NCBI GenBank assembly: GCA_038727705.1
Contig: JAVYVJ010000003.1
Coordinates: 140,035 to 204,034, forward strand
DNA: 64,000 bases
From: Zestosphaera sp.
GTDB lineage: Archaea > Thermoproteota > Thermoprotei_A > Sulfolobales > NBVN01
Reading direction: 5' to 3'
Shown: positions 42,880-52,935 of the stretch, one piece after another
Position numbering within the stretch: the stretch's first letter is position 1
How the letters are laid out: each line of letters starts with the position of its first letter
The notes under the pieces: model-generated
The model's input: only the letters and a program-made list of their open reading frames with translations
What the model was told of the DNA's origin: nothing
Databases searched by the model: none
Position numbers and translations under genes: made by a program

Positions 42880-45552
42880 TTGAGCTGGCATGCGATGGAG
42901 GTTGCGGAGGTTCTGAAGGAGTTAGGTAGCGGCTATGAGGGCCTCACATCGACGGAGGCTGCTAGAAGACTCTCAATTCACGGACGTAACGAGCTCATTA
43001 GCAAACCTAGATCCTCCATCTCTATATTCCTGAAACAGTTCACCAACTTCCTAATATTGGTTCTCTTAGCAGCCACGCTAGTCTCAATCTTTTTAGGGGA
43101 GGTCATAGATGCTCTGGCAATCCTGACTATAGTGCTTGTGATGGGTTTCTCAGGCTTTATACAGGAGTTCAGAGCGGAGAAGGCTATCGAAGCGTTGAAG
43201 AAGTTGGTAGTGTCTGAAGTCAAGGTCGTCAGAGACGGTGAAATCAAGGTCATTCCATCAACGGAGTTGGTGCCCGGCGACGTGATCCTCCTCGGCGAAG
43301 GCGATAAGGTGCCCGCCGACGTCAGGCTCATAGAGTCAATTGAGTTAAGAGTGGATGAGTCACCTCTGACAGGTGAGTCTGAGCCGGTTCCGAAGGAACA
43401 CACGACGCCGCTCCCTCCGAATACGGAACTACCCTCAAGGACTAACATGCTCTTCATGGGCACGTACATATATTCAGGTAAATGTAGAGGGGTCGTTGTC
43501 GCCACAGGCTCTAAAACGGAGTTAGGCAAGATAGCTGTTAAGCTGGGCGAGATCAAGGAGAAGAGAACCTTACTTGAGGTGGAGTTGGACAGGCTTGGAA
43601 GAAGACTCGGCGCTGTGATTCTCTGCATAAGTGTTTTGGTATTCGTTATATCTTACCTAATTGTCAAGGAACCTGTGATTGAATCAATGCTCCTAGCGGT
43701 CGCATTAGCTGTGGCCGCCATACCGGAGGGTCTGCCGGCTATAGCGACATCCGTCCTTGCACTAGGTGCCTACAGAATGTCTGAACAAAAAATCATAGTG
43801 AGGGAGTTAGGGGCCATAGAAACCTTAGGTGCGTGTGATGTCGTAGCTTCAGATAAAACGGGGACGATAACCACGGGTGAGATGACTGTTAAGAAGGTGT
43901 GGCTGAGCAGAACGGAACTCGGCGTGAGTGGTCAGGGCTTCAAACCTGAAGGTGAGGTATTGCTGCCTAGAGAGTTCAATCGCTCATTAACTAAAGAAGT
44001 CGAGATATTGGCTAATTACGTCGTCGCGCACGTTGGCGAGGATGCGAGTGTATTCCGCGAAGGGGATACTTGGAAGATTAAGGGCTCACCAACCGAGGGT
44101 GCAGCACTAGTCTTCGCTTATAAAGTGCTTGGACATAAGGCGAGTGACGAGCTCGGGAAAAACTTAGAAACAGTTAAGACAATGCCCTTCGACAGGTTCC
44201 GAAAGAGGAAAACGACTATTCACAGACTTGATGGAGGAGAGTTCCTTGCCATATCTTCGGGTGCTCCGGAGGTCCTCCTAAGTTTGTCAAGATATCTGAG
44301 GGTTGAGGGTAACGTCGCCGAACTCGACGCCCAGCTCAGGGGTGAGGTAAGCAGGTATATAGAGACTATAGCTTCCCAGGGTTTCAGGACCTATGGCATC
44401 GCTTATAGAGTTATAGACTCCAGGACGCTCGACGCAGGGGCGGAGGTCATTGAGAACGACCTTGTTTTCTTTGCCGTTATGGGGATTATAGACCCTCCTA
44501 GGGAGGGGGTGAGGGAAGCCGTTGAGGAGTTGCGTCGGGCTGGCATAAAGACCATCATGATTACTGGAGATCATAAACTTACAGCGGAGGCGGTAGGTCG
44601 GTTAATAGGGCTTGATAAAGGCCTCATGCTTGAGGGTAAGGAACTCGATTCTATGAGTGATGAAGAGTTGGAGAGAATCATTGATGATGTGGTGATTCTG
44701 GCCAGAGTAACTCCTGAGCATAAGAGGAGGGTCGTCAAGGCGCTTCAAGCGAGGGGGCATGTGGTCGCCATGACCGGTGACGGCGTTAATGACGCGCTGG
44801 CGTTGAAGGAGGCGAACCTGGGTATAGCTATGGGGATTAAAGGAACCGACGTCGCTAAGGAGGTCTCTAAACTCATCATTAAGGACGATAACTTCGTCAC
44901 TATATCTGTTGCTGTTAAGGAGGGAAGAATAATATTTGAGAATCTCAAGAAGCCTATAAACTACCTCCTGCCGGCAAACCTGGGCGAGATAGCCACCATT
45001 TTAGCCGCTGAATTATCTGCCCTGCCGTCACCGTTAACTCCAGCTCAACTACTCTGGATAAACGTGACTACGGACGCGTTACCGGCACTAGCGCTCAGCG
45101 CTGAACCACCAGAGCCGGATATAATGGACAGACCGCCTAGAAGAATGCATGAGGCGTTCCTAACCAACAGGAAGATTGCTTACTTCACACTATTAGGTGC
45201 CCTAATAGGAATCACCAACTTGCTGATATACCGATATGTCCTTACATCCTATCTAGACATATCGCTGGCAAGGACTTCGACCTACCTAGCGATCGGGATG
45301 AGCGAATTTGGACGAGCACTGGTCTCCAGGTCAGAGACCAGACACTTCTGGTTTAGGCCCCATAACAAGTGGTTAATACCGGCCATCACTCTGTCGCTAG
45401 TGTTGCTTGCTTCGACGATATACATCCCGGCACTCTCCTCAATCTTCAAAACAGTCGGTCTGTCGGTAGAGTTACTAGTTCTCGCCAGCGTAACATCGTT
45501 GCCAATACTAATCATAGATGAGCTGAGGAAGGAGTTGAGGAAGAGGATCTAA
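42880..45552 (+). CDS. P-type cation-transporting ATPase (P2A-like)
   Basis: 890-aa pump. Order: actuator domain with TGES (VDESPLTGESEPVPK), M4 with AIPEGLPAIAT (a calcium-pump-like motif), phosphorylation site Asp325 in SDKTGTITTGEM, nucleotide domain KGSPTEGA, hinge MTGDGVNDALALKEANLG, and C-terminal helices including INVTTDALPALAL. These point to a type 2A Ca2+ or Mn2+ exporter; a Na+ or other specificity is possible. Starts at TTG 42880 (WHAMEVAEVLKELG). Confidence 0.93.
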   Translation: MSWHAMEVAEVLKELGSGYEGLTSTEAARRLSIHGRNELISKPRSSISIFLKQFTNFLILVLLAATLVSIFLGEVIDALAILTIVLVMGFSGFIQEFRAEKAIEALKKLVVSEVKVVRDGEIKVIPSTELVPGDVILLGEGDKVPADVRLIESIELRVDESPLTGESEPVPKEHTTPLPPNTELPSRTNMLFMGTYIYSGKCRGVVVATGSKTELGKIAVKLGEIKEKRTLLEVELDRLGRRLGAVILCISVLVFVISYLIVKEPVIESMLLAVALAVAAIPEGLPAIATSVLALGAYRMSEQKIIVRELGAIETLGACDVVASDKTGTITTGEMTVKKVWLSRTELGVSGQGFKPEGEVLLPREFNRSLTKEVEILANYVVAHVGEDASVFREGDTWKIKGSPTEGAALVFAYKVLGHKASDELGKNLETVKTMPFDRFRKRKTTIHRLDGGEFLAISSGAPEVLLSLSRYLRVEGNVAELDAQLRGEVSRYIETIASQGFRTYGIAYRVIDSRTLDAGAEVIENDLVFFAVMGIIDPPREGVREAVEELRRAGIKTIMITGDHKLTAEAVGRLIGLDKGLMLEGKELDSMSDEELERIIDDVVILARVTPEHKRRVVKALQARGHVVAMTGDGVNDALALKEANLGIAMGIKGTDVAKEVSKLIIKDDNFVTISVAVKEGRIIFENLKKPINYLLPANLGEIATILAAELSALPSPLTPAQLLWINVTTDALPALALSAEPPEPDIMDRPPRRMHEAFLTNRKIAYFTLLGALIGITNLLIYRYVLTSYLDISLARTSTYLAIGMSEFGRALVSRSETRHFWFRPHNKWLIPAITLSLVLLASTIYIPALSSIFKTVGLSVELLVLASVTSLPILIIDELRKELRKRI

Positions 45553-45668
45553 CTCGCTTTAACTGCTTGGTGGTAAACTCAATTGCGGTTAAAATGTAGT
45601 GTATACATGGTCAGTACTTCAAGCTTAAAGGTATAGTTAATTTCCTTATATTTTAGGGTAGGTGGGCT

Positions 45669-46502
45669 TTGAGGAGCAACGACGTACTAGGTCTAATCTT
45701 GACGTTCTCGACTCTAGGGGGACTGTTCAAGATCCTAGGAGGTCTGCTCTACGGCTCGAGGGCGGTCTTCGTCGATGCTTTAACCTCTATAGCCAACTTA
45801 ATAGCTCTACTACTATCAATTAGGTTCTGGAGAAGTAGCTTAGAGCCTCCAGATGAGGATCATCATTTCGGGCACTACAAGCTAGCCTTCGGCGGCACTA
45901 TATCAACTCTGATGGTTTATTCATTCGTCGCGGGCATAGCCACTTTCAAGTTGCTAGACGTTGGAAGATATTCCGTCTCGCTGGGTGCTCCGCTAATGGC
46001 TTTACTGGGTGTTCTTTGCTACACTATTTCCGTACTGGTTTCGAAGAGATTCGGCAGCATATTCGTTCACTACTCAGCATTCACTGTCAGCGAGTTAATA
46101 GAGGGTGCAGTGGTGATTCTGTCCTCGCTGGGGGGCGCAATCCTGAGCTACCTGATAGACTACGGCGGTGCGGTAGTGCTTACAATCTACATACTCCACG
46201 AGCTGAAGGGGGTTTTTAACGAAGTTTTAGGTTACATCAGCGACATAGCGCCTTCAGCAGAATTAATGGATCTAGTGAGGAAGGAGTTCGTGACGAACGG
46301 TCTCCACCTGAGTGAATTGCGCCTTAGGAGTGTGGACGGCAAGCATTATCAAGGTACCGCATCTGTGGTGGTGGAGTCTGAGGATGATATATCGCTCGTA
46401 AGTAGCAGAGTTGACAACGTCAAGAAGTTGTTAGGACGTCGTGGTATCGAGCTAGTTGTTGAGATTAAGCCGGAGGCATTAGGGCGGGAGTCGGGTGAGT
46501 GA
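45669..46502 (+). CDS. Cation diffusion facilitator (CDF) transporter
   Basis: 277-aa metal exporter with six helices. The site A residues are in FVDALTS (Asp36) and HHFGHYKLA (His65/66, His69); the second half has SELIEGAVVILSS. The C-terminal cytoplasmic ferredoxin-like domain spans about 195-275. Likely substrates are Zn2+, Mn2+ or Fe2+. TTG start 45669 after GGTGGG. The downstream folE begins 3 bp after its stop, so the two may be co-transcribed. Confidence 0.9.
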   Translation: MRSNDVLGLILTFSTLGGLFKILGGLLYGSRAVFVDALTSIANLIALLLSIRFWRSSLEPPDEDHHFGHYKLAFGGTISTLMVYSFVAGIATFKLLDVGRYSVSLGAPLMALLGVLCYTISVLVSKRFGSIFVHYSAFTVSELIEGAVVILSSLGGAILSYLIDYGGAVVLTIYILHELKGVFNEVLGYISDIAPSAELMDLVRKEFVTNGLHLSELRLRSVDGKHYQGTASVVVESEDDISLVSSRVDNVKKLLGRRGIELVVEIKPEALGRESGE

Positions 46503-46505
46503 CTT

Positions 46506-47132
46506 ATGGGAGTAAATGAAGATCTGAACTCAAGACGTGATGCGTTAAAGAGAGTCATAAGAGACTTTATTAAGCTCATCGGAGACGATCCTGAGCGCCC
46601 GGAACTAATGGAAACTCCTGAGAGGGTAGCTAGGATGTGGCTTGAAGAACTGGCTTCCGGATATGGTCAAGACCCAGATGAATACCTTAAATATTTCTAC
46701 GTCAACTCTGTCGATTATGTGAGCGCCAGCCGACTGATTGCCGTGATGAACATACCGGTTAGATCTGTTTGTGAGCACCACCTGCTGCCGTTTTACGGAT
46801 ACGCCCACATTGCGTACATCCCGGGTAGCGAGGTTGTGGGTTTGAGTAAATTCGCGCGGATAGTTAACGTGTTTGCTAGAAGGCTTCAGCTTCAGGAGAG
46901 ACTCACGGAGGAGATAGCCGACTACCTGAACAGGAAGCTCAAGACCAGAGGACTTCTGGTGATTATCGAGGCGATGCACACGTGCGCCTTAGTCAGAGGG
47001 ATTGAGGAACCATTAAGCATGATTACTTCCTCGACGAGGGGCGAGCTGACCACCGATAGAGAGCTGCGTGAGGAAGCCATTGAGTTAATAAACTCTAGGA
47101 GGATGCCTCCTAAAGGGTTACAGGCTTCCTGA
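46506..47132 (+). CDS. folE: GTP cyclohydrolase I, bacterial-type (FolE, type IA)
   Basis: Converts GTP to dihydroneopterin triphosphate, the first step to pterins. 208 aa, with the zinc ligands Cys89 and His92 in SVCEHHLLPF and Cys160 in MHTCALVRG, plus the allosteric/quaternary segment PVRS and TSSTRGE. Most archaea use the unrelated MptA (type IB), so a type IA enzyme is less common here and may be horizontally acquired or serve another pathway such as queuosine/archaeosine 7-deazaguanine synthesis. Overlaps the convergent peptidase gene by 15 bp. Confidence 0.93.
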   Translation: MGVNEDLNSRRDALKRVIRDFIKLIGDDPERPELMETPERVARMWLEELASGYGQDPDEYLKYFYVNSVDYVSASRLIAVMNIPVRSVCEHHLLPFYGYAHIAYIPGSEVVGLSKFARIVNVFARRLQLQERLTEEIADYLNRKLKTRGLLVIIEAMHTCALVRGIEEPLSMITSSTRGELTTDRELREEAIELINSRRMPPKGLQAS

Positions 47133-48053
47133 TCGTTTGAACCCGGTCAGCATCAATTCCTTTGACTCGACCTTAATATAACCCCACGGCATAGCCTGCG
47201 TGTTGTATGCCCCATACGGGTTTCCGTTACAGTCAAGCACTATCAGGCCGGCTGTGTCTCTGCCGTAGAGTGACGTGTGATATTGGATTGCCATACCGGC
47301 TGCAGTATCCGCTAGGTACCCCTCGTTAATCAACTTTACCGCCCTATACGACAACATGCTCATCATTATGGTCTCCCCTATACCCGTAGCTACTGCAGCG
47401 CCGTACCTGTTAGCGAAGAACCCGGCGCCGGGAATGGCTGAGTCACCAACGCGTCCTGGGAACTTGAGGATCACGCCACCTGTTGATACTGCCGCAGCCA
47501 GCCTACCCTCACTATCTAGCGCAATCGCGCCTACAGTGTCGACGTAGCCTAGCTCGCGAGCTAATTCAAGACTCTTTTTGAAGATGAGATCACCCGATTT
47601 AATCCTGCTTAGAGCCTCCTCGTATCGCCTTCTAGCTCTCTCAGAGGGACCTGGGTGTTGAGGTAGCTCTAGTCGTGCGGCTAGCTCGTCGGCAGCGCTT
47701 CCAGCAAGTAGAATGTGATCTGTCAGCTCAAGAACCTTACGGGCAAGTACTACCGGGTTCTTAGGGTACTTAACAGCGGCGACCGCCCCAGCCTTTCCGC
47801 TCCATCCATCCATGACTCCTGCATCCATCGAGATGTCCCCCCTTATATCGAGGACTGAACCCAATCCCGCGTTAAGGACGCCTGAATCCTCCAGCTTTAC
47901 TGTGGCTTCAACGGCAGACTCGAGGGCTGATCCGCCCCTCTCCAACACTTCCGCGCCAGACGTTAAAGCGTCCGTAACCACTTTCTTAACCAGGGCCTCG
48001 TCGAGATATCTCCACGTACCGGCTCCGGCGTGAACAACCACCACTCCCCTCAT
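47118..48053 (-). CDS. Isoaspartyl peptidase/L-asparaginase (Ntn hydrolase)
   Basis: Proenzyme that self-cleaves before a threonine and then hydrolyses isoaspartyl dipeptides and asparagine, a protein-damage clean-up job at high temperature. The cleavage site is GYVD/TVGAIALD (Thr173 from the chosen start); ATGIGE and SMDAGVMDG are family motifs. The frame is open to 48077, but ATG 48053 gives the normal start MRGVVVVHAGAG. Confidence 0.92.
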   Translation of the reverse strand: MRGVVVVHAGAGTWRYLDEALVKKVVTDALTSGAEVLERGGSALESAVEATVKLEDSGVLNAGLGSVLDIRGDISMDAGVMDGWSGKAGAVAAVKYPKNPVVLARKVLELTDHILLAGSAADELAARLELPQHPGPSERARRRYEEALSRIKSGDLIFKKSLELARELGYVDTVGAIALDSEGRLAAAVSTGGVILKFPGRVGDSAIPGAGFFANRYGAAVATGIGETIMMSMLSYRAVKLINEGYLADTAAGMAIQYHTSLYGRDTAGLIVLDCNGNPYGAYNTQAMPWGYIKVESKELMLTGFKRSGSL

Positions 48054-48104
48054 GTGTTGGTCCCGAAAGAAAGACAATCCTTGTGGTAATAAGCTCTGCG
48101 GGGG

Positions 48105-49247
48105 TCATTCAAGGTCAAACTTGTTGAGCAACTCATAGTAAGCCCTGGTTTTACATATGTTGGGCGCGCCGCGCGGTCCAGGTCTCTTCATGTAGAATGC
48201 GTTGACCTCATAGACAGTGCCTCTCCAGCCCCTATCCACTGAGATCTTTCCGAGTCTAATTAGGTCGCATAATATTCCTGCCAATGCGGGTGAGTCGTTT
48301 ATCCTCGCATTAACGTATATGGAGTCCCTGAAGTCGTTGAAGCTTAAGTATTCTATGTGCATTGCAACATACTTCTTATCTCCTAAAGGCTCTAGGTAGC
48401 CAGTGGGTCTAATGTATGTAGGCACTTCATATCCTAGTATGTCCTTAACCATGCTGGACTTAGTTAGTTCCTTCATGCGGTTCCTGTCCTCCCTAGTTAA
48501 CGCGTAGAAGTCCGTGTTACCGCCTATGTTGAACTGAACTATGAACTCAACGAGTCTGTTCCTCTGCGCCAGATGCTCGATTAGATCCGCCGTCAGAGGG
48601 GTGGCGCCGGTGGCTCCGTCATCGCCGAACACGGTAACTCCTGAGTCCTCTAGGATCTTAAGGAGTCCTGGATTATTGGCTACAGGTGTTGGTATCACGT
48701 TCACGAAAGCGGCCCTTCCCCTGCGTTTAGCGTATAGTGCAGTCACGTAGGCGTATGAGTGTGTGGCCGGCACATCGCCTGCCTCAAGCCTCTTAAGCGC
48801 TGTTGTCTCATCATCGTACTCCTCACCGTACTCCGTCGATATTATGTTTACTATTACATCGGGACCCAGACCCATCCACTCTTCAAGTAATGTTCTCACG
48901 CCGTTAGCGTAGCCCATGATGTCGTCGAGTCCTTGGGCCTCAACATCTAGTCCATCTGTTGAATTCCTCCTTAACCCCCTTCTAACAACTACGGTCTTGA
49001 GTTCTTCAGGGACTGGGTACTCATCTCCCATAACCTCCCTAGCCACATCATATAAAGTCTTACCAACTTTAGAGTTGTCAACATCGTAAACTCCTACGAT
49101 CTCTATGTCCTCCACGTTATAGGGCAGTTTGTGCTTGGCTAGAGGTATGCCATAGGGTTTAATAAGGCCTTTCTTCAGTCTTGTCAAGCCTGTCGCTAGG
49201 TGAGCGGCGACATACCCAGAACCTAGCAACACTGCTCTAATTGCCAT
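48105..49247 (-). CDS. ino1: myo-Inositol-1-phosphate synthase
   Basis: NAD-dependent enzyme converting glucose 6-phosphate to inositol 1-phosphate for archaeal inositol lipids and compatible solutes. 380 aa. The Rossmann start is VLLGSGYVAAHLATG; the family signature region includes FGDDGATGATPLTADLIEHLA, FNIGGNTDF, VPTYIRPTG and KYVAMHIEYLSFNDF. ATG 49247, with GTGGGGAT a few bases upstream, is chosen over GTG 49259. It pairs functionally with the phosphatase at 42 kb. Confidence 0.94.
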   Translation of the reverse strand: MAIRAVLLGSGYVAAHLATGLTRLKKGLIKPYGIPLAKHKLPYNVEDIEIVGVYDVDNSKVGKTLYDVAREVMGDEYPVPEELKTVVVRRGLRRNSTDGLDVEAQGLDDIMGYANGVRTLLEEWMGLGPDVIVNIISTEYGEEYDDETTALKRLEAGDVPATHSYAYVTALYAKRRGRAAFVNVIPTPVANNPGLLKILEDSGVTVFGDDGATGATPLTADLIEHLAQRNRLVEFIVQFNIGGNTDFYALTREDRNRMKELTKSSMVKDILGYEVPTYIRPTGYLEPLGDKKYVAMHIEYLSFNDFRDSIYVNARINDSPALAGILCDLIRLGKISVDRGWRGTVYEVNAFYMKRPGPRGAPNICKTRAYYELLNKFDLE

Positions 49248-49376
49248 ATTTATCCCCACAAATATAGTTTCAGAGAAATTAAATCTTTCGGAACCGCATG
49301 TACCTGTAGCTCATCCACTGCGACTTCGATAGCAAAGTTAATAAAGTTCTACGTTTGTTCTGTTATAGGTGATTAA

Positions 49377-51821
49377 GTGACGCTGGAGCCGAAGGTTAGG
49401 ATTAAGAGATGGGAACCCTCTGTAGAGGAGGAGCTGCTTAGGAAATGGATTGAGGAGGAGGTTAAGGAGCCTGAAATAGACTTCATCAGTGACGATAGCT
49501 ACGTGGTTATAGACACCCCACCACCGTATCCTTCAGGCGAGTGGGGTGTTGGTCAAGCAGCCCATTACGCGCAAATAGACATGGTTGCTCGGGCTCTGAG
49601 AATCCTTGGCCATAAAGTCTTGCTACCTTTTTACGCGGATCGAAACGGACTACCGGCAGAGGTAGTTGTTGAGAGGAAATACGGGATCTCGGCACATGAG
49701 ATTGCAAACACATCTGAAGGCAGACTTAAGTTCCTTGAGATGGTCAGCAGCGTGCTGGACGAGTACGAGTCCACCCTAGTAAGGACTTGGAGGAGATTGG
49801 GGTGTTCGTATCAGTACTGGACTGAAGGCACGGATTCACCTAACTACAGGAGGTTGACGCAGGCAACGTTCATGGATATGTGGAGTAAGGGCCTCATATA
49901 TGAGGCCGAGAGGCCTGTCATGTGGTGCCCTAGGTGCAGGACCTCCCTGGCTGAGGCGGAGATAGAGTTTAGGGAGGAGGAGGGGAAGCTCTACCACATA
50001 AAGTTCAGAGTTGCTGAAACAGGGGAGGATATAGTTATAGCGACGACCAGACCTGAGTTGCTTAACGGGTGCGGTGCTGTGATATTCCATCCGGACGACT
50101 CCAGATATAAACACCTTGAAGGAAAACACGCGGTGGTGCCCCTCTATGATAACGAAGTGCCTATAATTGCGAGCACGTACGCCAACCCTGACTTCGGCAC
50201 GGGCTTGGCTATGATGTGTTCCTACGGTGACACTAGAGATATATGGTTCTTTAAAGAACAAGAGATCGCGCCGAGAATACTAATTAACCCGGACGGGACT
50301 ATGAACGAAAAATCGGGCTTTCTCAAGGGGTTGACAATCAGGAAGGCTCGGGATGTCATAGCGGATGAGCTCAAGAAGAAGGACCATCTCCTGAAGGAGG
50401 AGTTCCTAAAACATGAGATCCCGGTATGTTGGAGATGCAAAACACCAGTAGAGTACATCCACGTTAAAGAGTTCTTCCTGAGGCAGATCGACTTCAAGGA
50501 TGAGATCCTTAAGATAGGCAACATGATGTCTTTCAAACCTCCAGAGCATAAGATCAAGTTCGACAACTGGGTCAACTCGCTCAAGATGGATTGGCCTATC
50601 TCAAGGACCAGGTTCTACGGAACTGAAATACCTATATGGAGATGTAGCAAATGCGGTCACATACTCCTCGGAAGGTATGGAGAGTATGTGAGACCTTGGA
50701 TCGATCCGCCGCCGCACGATAAATGTCCTAACTGCGGGGCCTCTAAGGAACACCTACTAGGTGAGACCAGAACCTTTGACACTTGGTTCGACTCGTCCGT
50801 CAGCGTGCTCTATGTAACCAGGTGGCTCAACAATAAGGAGGCCGCTCTTAAAGCCTTGGATCACTCGCTGAGGCCGCAGGGATACGACATAATAAGGACA
50901 TGGCTTTACTACTCCACGTTAAGAGTGTGGCTACTGGCGGGGAAACCCCCCTTCAAGTGGGTCAGGATATCCGGGATGGGCTTAGATCCTAAGGGGAGAG
51001 CCATGCATAAGTCGTTAGGGAATATAGTGCCACCGATGCCCTACATAGAGAAGTATGGTGCTGACGCATTCAGGTATTGGGCGGCTGCGTCCGGAATGCT
51101 TGGTAGTGACTACAGATGGTCAGAAGGTCTAGTTAGGAGTGGTCAAGCGTTTGCAACAAAGTTAGTCAACATAGGCAGGTTCATTTCATTCTTCGATGAA
51201 CCCCCGCTGGAGGATTCAGTGCTGAAGGAGGTGGATAGAGCTATGATTAAATATGCGGTCTCCACAGTCAAGAGGGTTCTCGACCACTACAGAGAGCTTG
51301 ACGTGTTCAGACCTATAAACGAGCTTTACACATTAGCGTGGGATGTTTTCGCATCCAACTACTTGGAGATCGCTAAGATGAGGGCCTACGGGATGGGCAA
51401 CTATGACGAGAGGTACGTGAACGGCGCTAGGTACACCCTTCACAGAGTCTTTAAACTCATACTCAAGGCCCTACATCCAATCATGCCCTTCGTGACTGAC
51501 TACCTATGGAGATGCATGTATTCTCCTAAAGGATTGAGGAACGTCACGATCACAGATGAGGACTTAAGCGTATTAGGCGGTGACGAGGTACTGATAGAGA
51601 ACTTAATAAAAGTTAACTCGGCGATATGGAAGTATAAGAAGGAGAACAACATATCGTTTGCCGAACCACTGGAGGCCGCCCTATATCTCCCGCAGGAATG
51701 CGAGAAAATAGCCGATGAAATCAGAGACCTACATAAAGTCAGAACTGTAGTGGTGGGTCTTCCTAAGGACGTCTCCAAAGCGATTAAGCTGGACGAGGGG
51801 ATTTTCCTCATGCAAATGTGA
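49377..51821 (+). CDS. valS: Divergent valyl-tRNA synthetase
   Basis: 814-aa class I synthetase of the archaeal ValRS type. TPPPYPSGEWGVGQAAHY (48-64) stands at the HIGH site, which reads G-V-G-Q (57-60) instead of H-I-G-H. A zinc-like CPRC and an editing domain with TTRPELL, GTG and CSYGDTRDIW follow, then DWPISRTRFYGTEIPIW and RPQGYDIIRTW. The KMSKS loop reads AMHKS (542-546), keeping only the second lysine (Lys545). The C-terminal helical anticodon-binding domain is complete. Either an active lineage-specific form or a second copy; I cannot tell whether a standard valS exists elsewhere. GTG start at 49377 after GGTGAT. Confidence 0.85.
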   Translation: MTLEPKVRIKRWEPSVEEELLRKWIEEEVKEPEIDFISDDSYVVIDTPPPYPSGEWGVGQAAHYAQIDMVARALRILGHKVLLPFYADRNGLPAEVVVERKYGISAHEIANTSEGRLKFLEMVSSVLDEYESTLVRTWRRLGCSYQYWTEGTDSPNYRRLTQATFMDMWSKGLIYEAERPVMWCPRCRTSLAEAEIEFREEEGKLYHIKFRVAETGEDIVIATTRPELLNGCGAVIFHPDDSRYKHLEGKHAVVPLYDNEVPIIASTYANPDFGTGLAMMCSYGDTRDIWFFKEQEIAPRILINPDGTMNEKSGFLKGLTIRKARDVIADELKKKDHLLKEEFLKHEIPVCWRCKTPVEYIHVKEFFLRQIDFKDEILKIGNMMSFKPPEHKIKFDNWVNSLKMDWPISRTRFYGTEIPIWRCSKCGHILLGRYGEYVRPWIDPPPHDKCPNCGASKEHLLGETRTFDTWFDSSVSVLYVTRWLNNKEAALKALDHSLRPQGYDIIRTWLYYSTLRVWLLAGKPPFKWVRISGMGLDPKGRAMHKSLGNIVPPMPYIEKYGADAFRYWAAASGMLGSDYRWSEGLVRSGQAFATKLVNIGRFISFFDEPPLEDSVLKEVDRAMIKYAVSTVKRVLDHYRELDVFRPINELYTLAWDVFASNYLEIAKMRAYGMGNYDERYVNGARYTLHRVFKLILKALHPIMPFVTDYLWRCMYSPKGLRNVTITDEDLSVLGGDEVLIENLIKVNSAIWKYKKENNISFAEPLEAALYLPQECEKIADEIRDLHKVRTVVVGLPKDVSKAIKLDEGIFLMQM

Positions 51822-51845
51822 TGACGTACGAACGGCAGGAGAAAC

Positions 51846-52886
51846 ATGCAAAAACAAACCCCAAGCAACTGTGATGAAGTAGGGTGCTGGGTCGGTAAAC
51901 TCCCTAAGGGATGCGCTCAATGCATTAAAGGTTTGAAGAGCGTCTTCTTCGCCACCGGTATATGTGGTGAGAGATGTTTTTATTGTCCACTCTCAAGTCA
52001 TAGAAAAGGTAGCGCGAGGAATTACATTAACGAGTCTTTGGTGAGAGATGAACGAGACATACTGCTGGAGATACTGGCGTCGAGCTCCAAAGGCGTAGGG
52101 GTAACGGGTGGCGATCCACTCATAGTGGCTGACTACGTTGCTGAAGTCATTAGACTGTTAAAGGATAACCTAGGTCGAAGGTTCCATGTACATCTATACA
52201 CTACGGGGAAGCATCTCGACGAAAAAGTTATGAACACGTTAGTTAACGTAGGACTCGACGAGCTCAGAATCCACGTTACTGGAACACACTCCTGGGAGGC
52301 CTTAAGGATTGCACTAGACCACAACCTAGATGTTGGAATAGAGAATCCGGCCGTCCCAGATTTCGAGGGACTCAAAAACATGATTAGTGAAGGCGTTAAA
52401 TTCGGTGTGGACTTCATAAATTTGAACGAGATGGAGGTAAGCGAGTCAAACTACTTAGGGATTATGAGTAAAGGTTTAAGGGTGAACAGTGATGGCCTAA
52501 CGGTGGCCGGGTCAAGGGAGACGGCATTACGTGTTATGGCTTGGGTATTGGAGGAAGGCGTGCCAGTAAACATACACTATTGTCCGGCGAGGTTTAAAGA
52601 CATGTACCAGTTCAGAAGAAGGTTGATTAGAAGATTCAGGGCGGTCAGGATGCCTTACGAAACCCTCAGCATAGAGGGTACCGTCAAATGGGTTGAGGTA
52701 CCCTATAGCGAGAGCGAGTCCCTCAGAAGGCTCATCCTCTCAGGACTTGCGGTCCGGCGAGGAAACACAGTCTACGCAAGTGTTAAAGCTACCAAGTACT
52801 GGCGTGCAAACCTGCCTAACAATTGCAGGGTCGTTGAGGCTTATCCAACAACACCCAGGAGAATCCTCAACACGTGCGAGATATAA
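51846..52886 (+). CDS. Radical SAM protein (COG2108-like)
   Basis: 346-aa protein with the radical SAM triad in CGERCFYCP (about 39-46) and a GVTGGDPL glycine motif. An N-terminal cysteine group (GCWVGKLPKGCAQC) could bind another cluster or zinc. The C-terminal part is an uncharacterised domain, with HYCPARFKD. COG2108 members are common in archaea, related in sequence to pyruvate-formate-lyase activating enzymes, and have no known substrate. It begins 24 bp after valS, so the two may be co-transcribed. Confidence 0.85.
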   Translation: MQKQTPSNCDEVGCWVGKLPKGCAQCIKGLKSVFFATGICGERCFYCPLSSHRKGSARNYINESLVRDERDILLEILASSSKGVGVTGGDPLIVADYVAEVIRLLKDNLGRRFHVHLYTTGKHLDEKVMNTLVNVGLDELRIHVTGTHSWEALRIALDHNLDVGIENPAVPDFEGLKNMISEGVKFGVDFINLNEMEVSESNYLGIMSKGLRVNSDGLTVAGSRETALRVMAWVLEEGVPVNIHYCPARFKDMYQFRRRLIRRFRAVRMPYETLSIEGTVKWVEVPYSESESLRRLILSGLAVRRGNTVYASVKATKYWRANLPNNCRVVEAYPTTPRRILNTCEI

Positions 52887-52935
52887 CGTAACCTTAACTA
52901 TGGAGAAGTTCTTGCTTAGAGGTTTAGTGAAGTGT

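Noticed and set aside
42978-43628. Long (216-codon) minus-strand frame opposite the P-type ATPase
   Set aside because: The plus-strand frame carries clear conserved ATPase motifs; the antisense product is Ser/Thr-rich shadow sequence.
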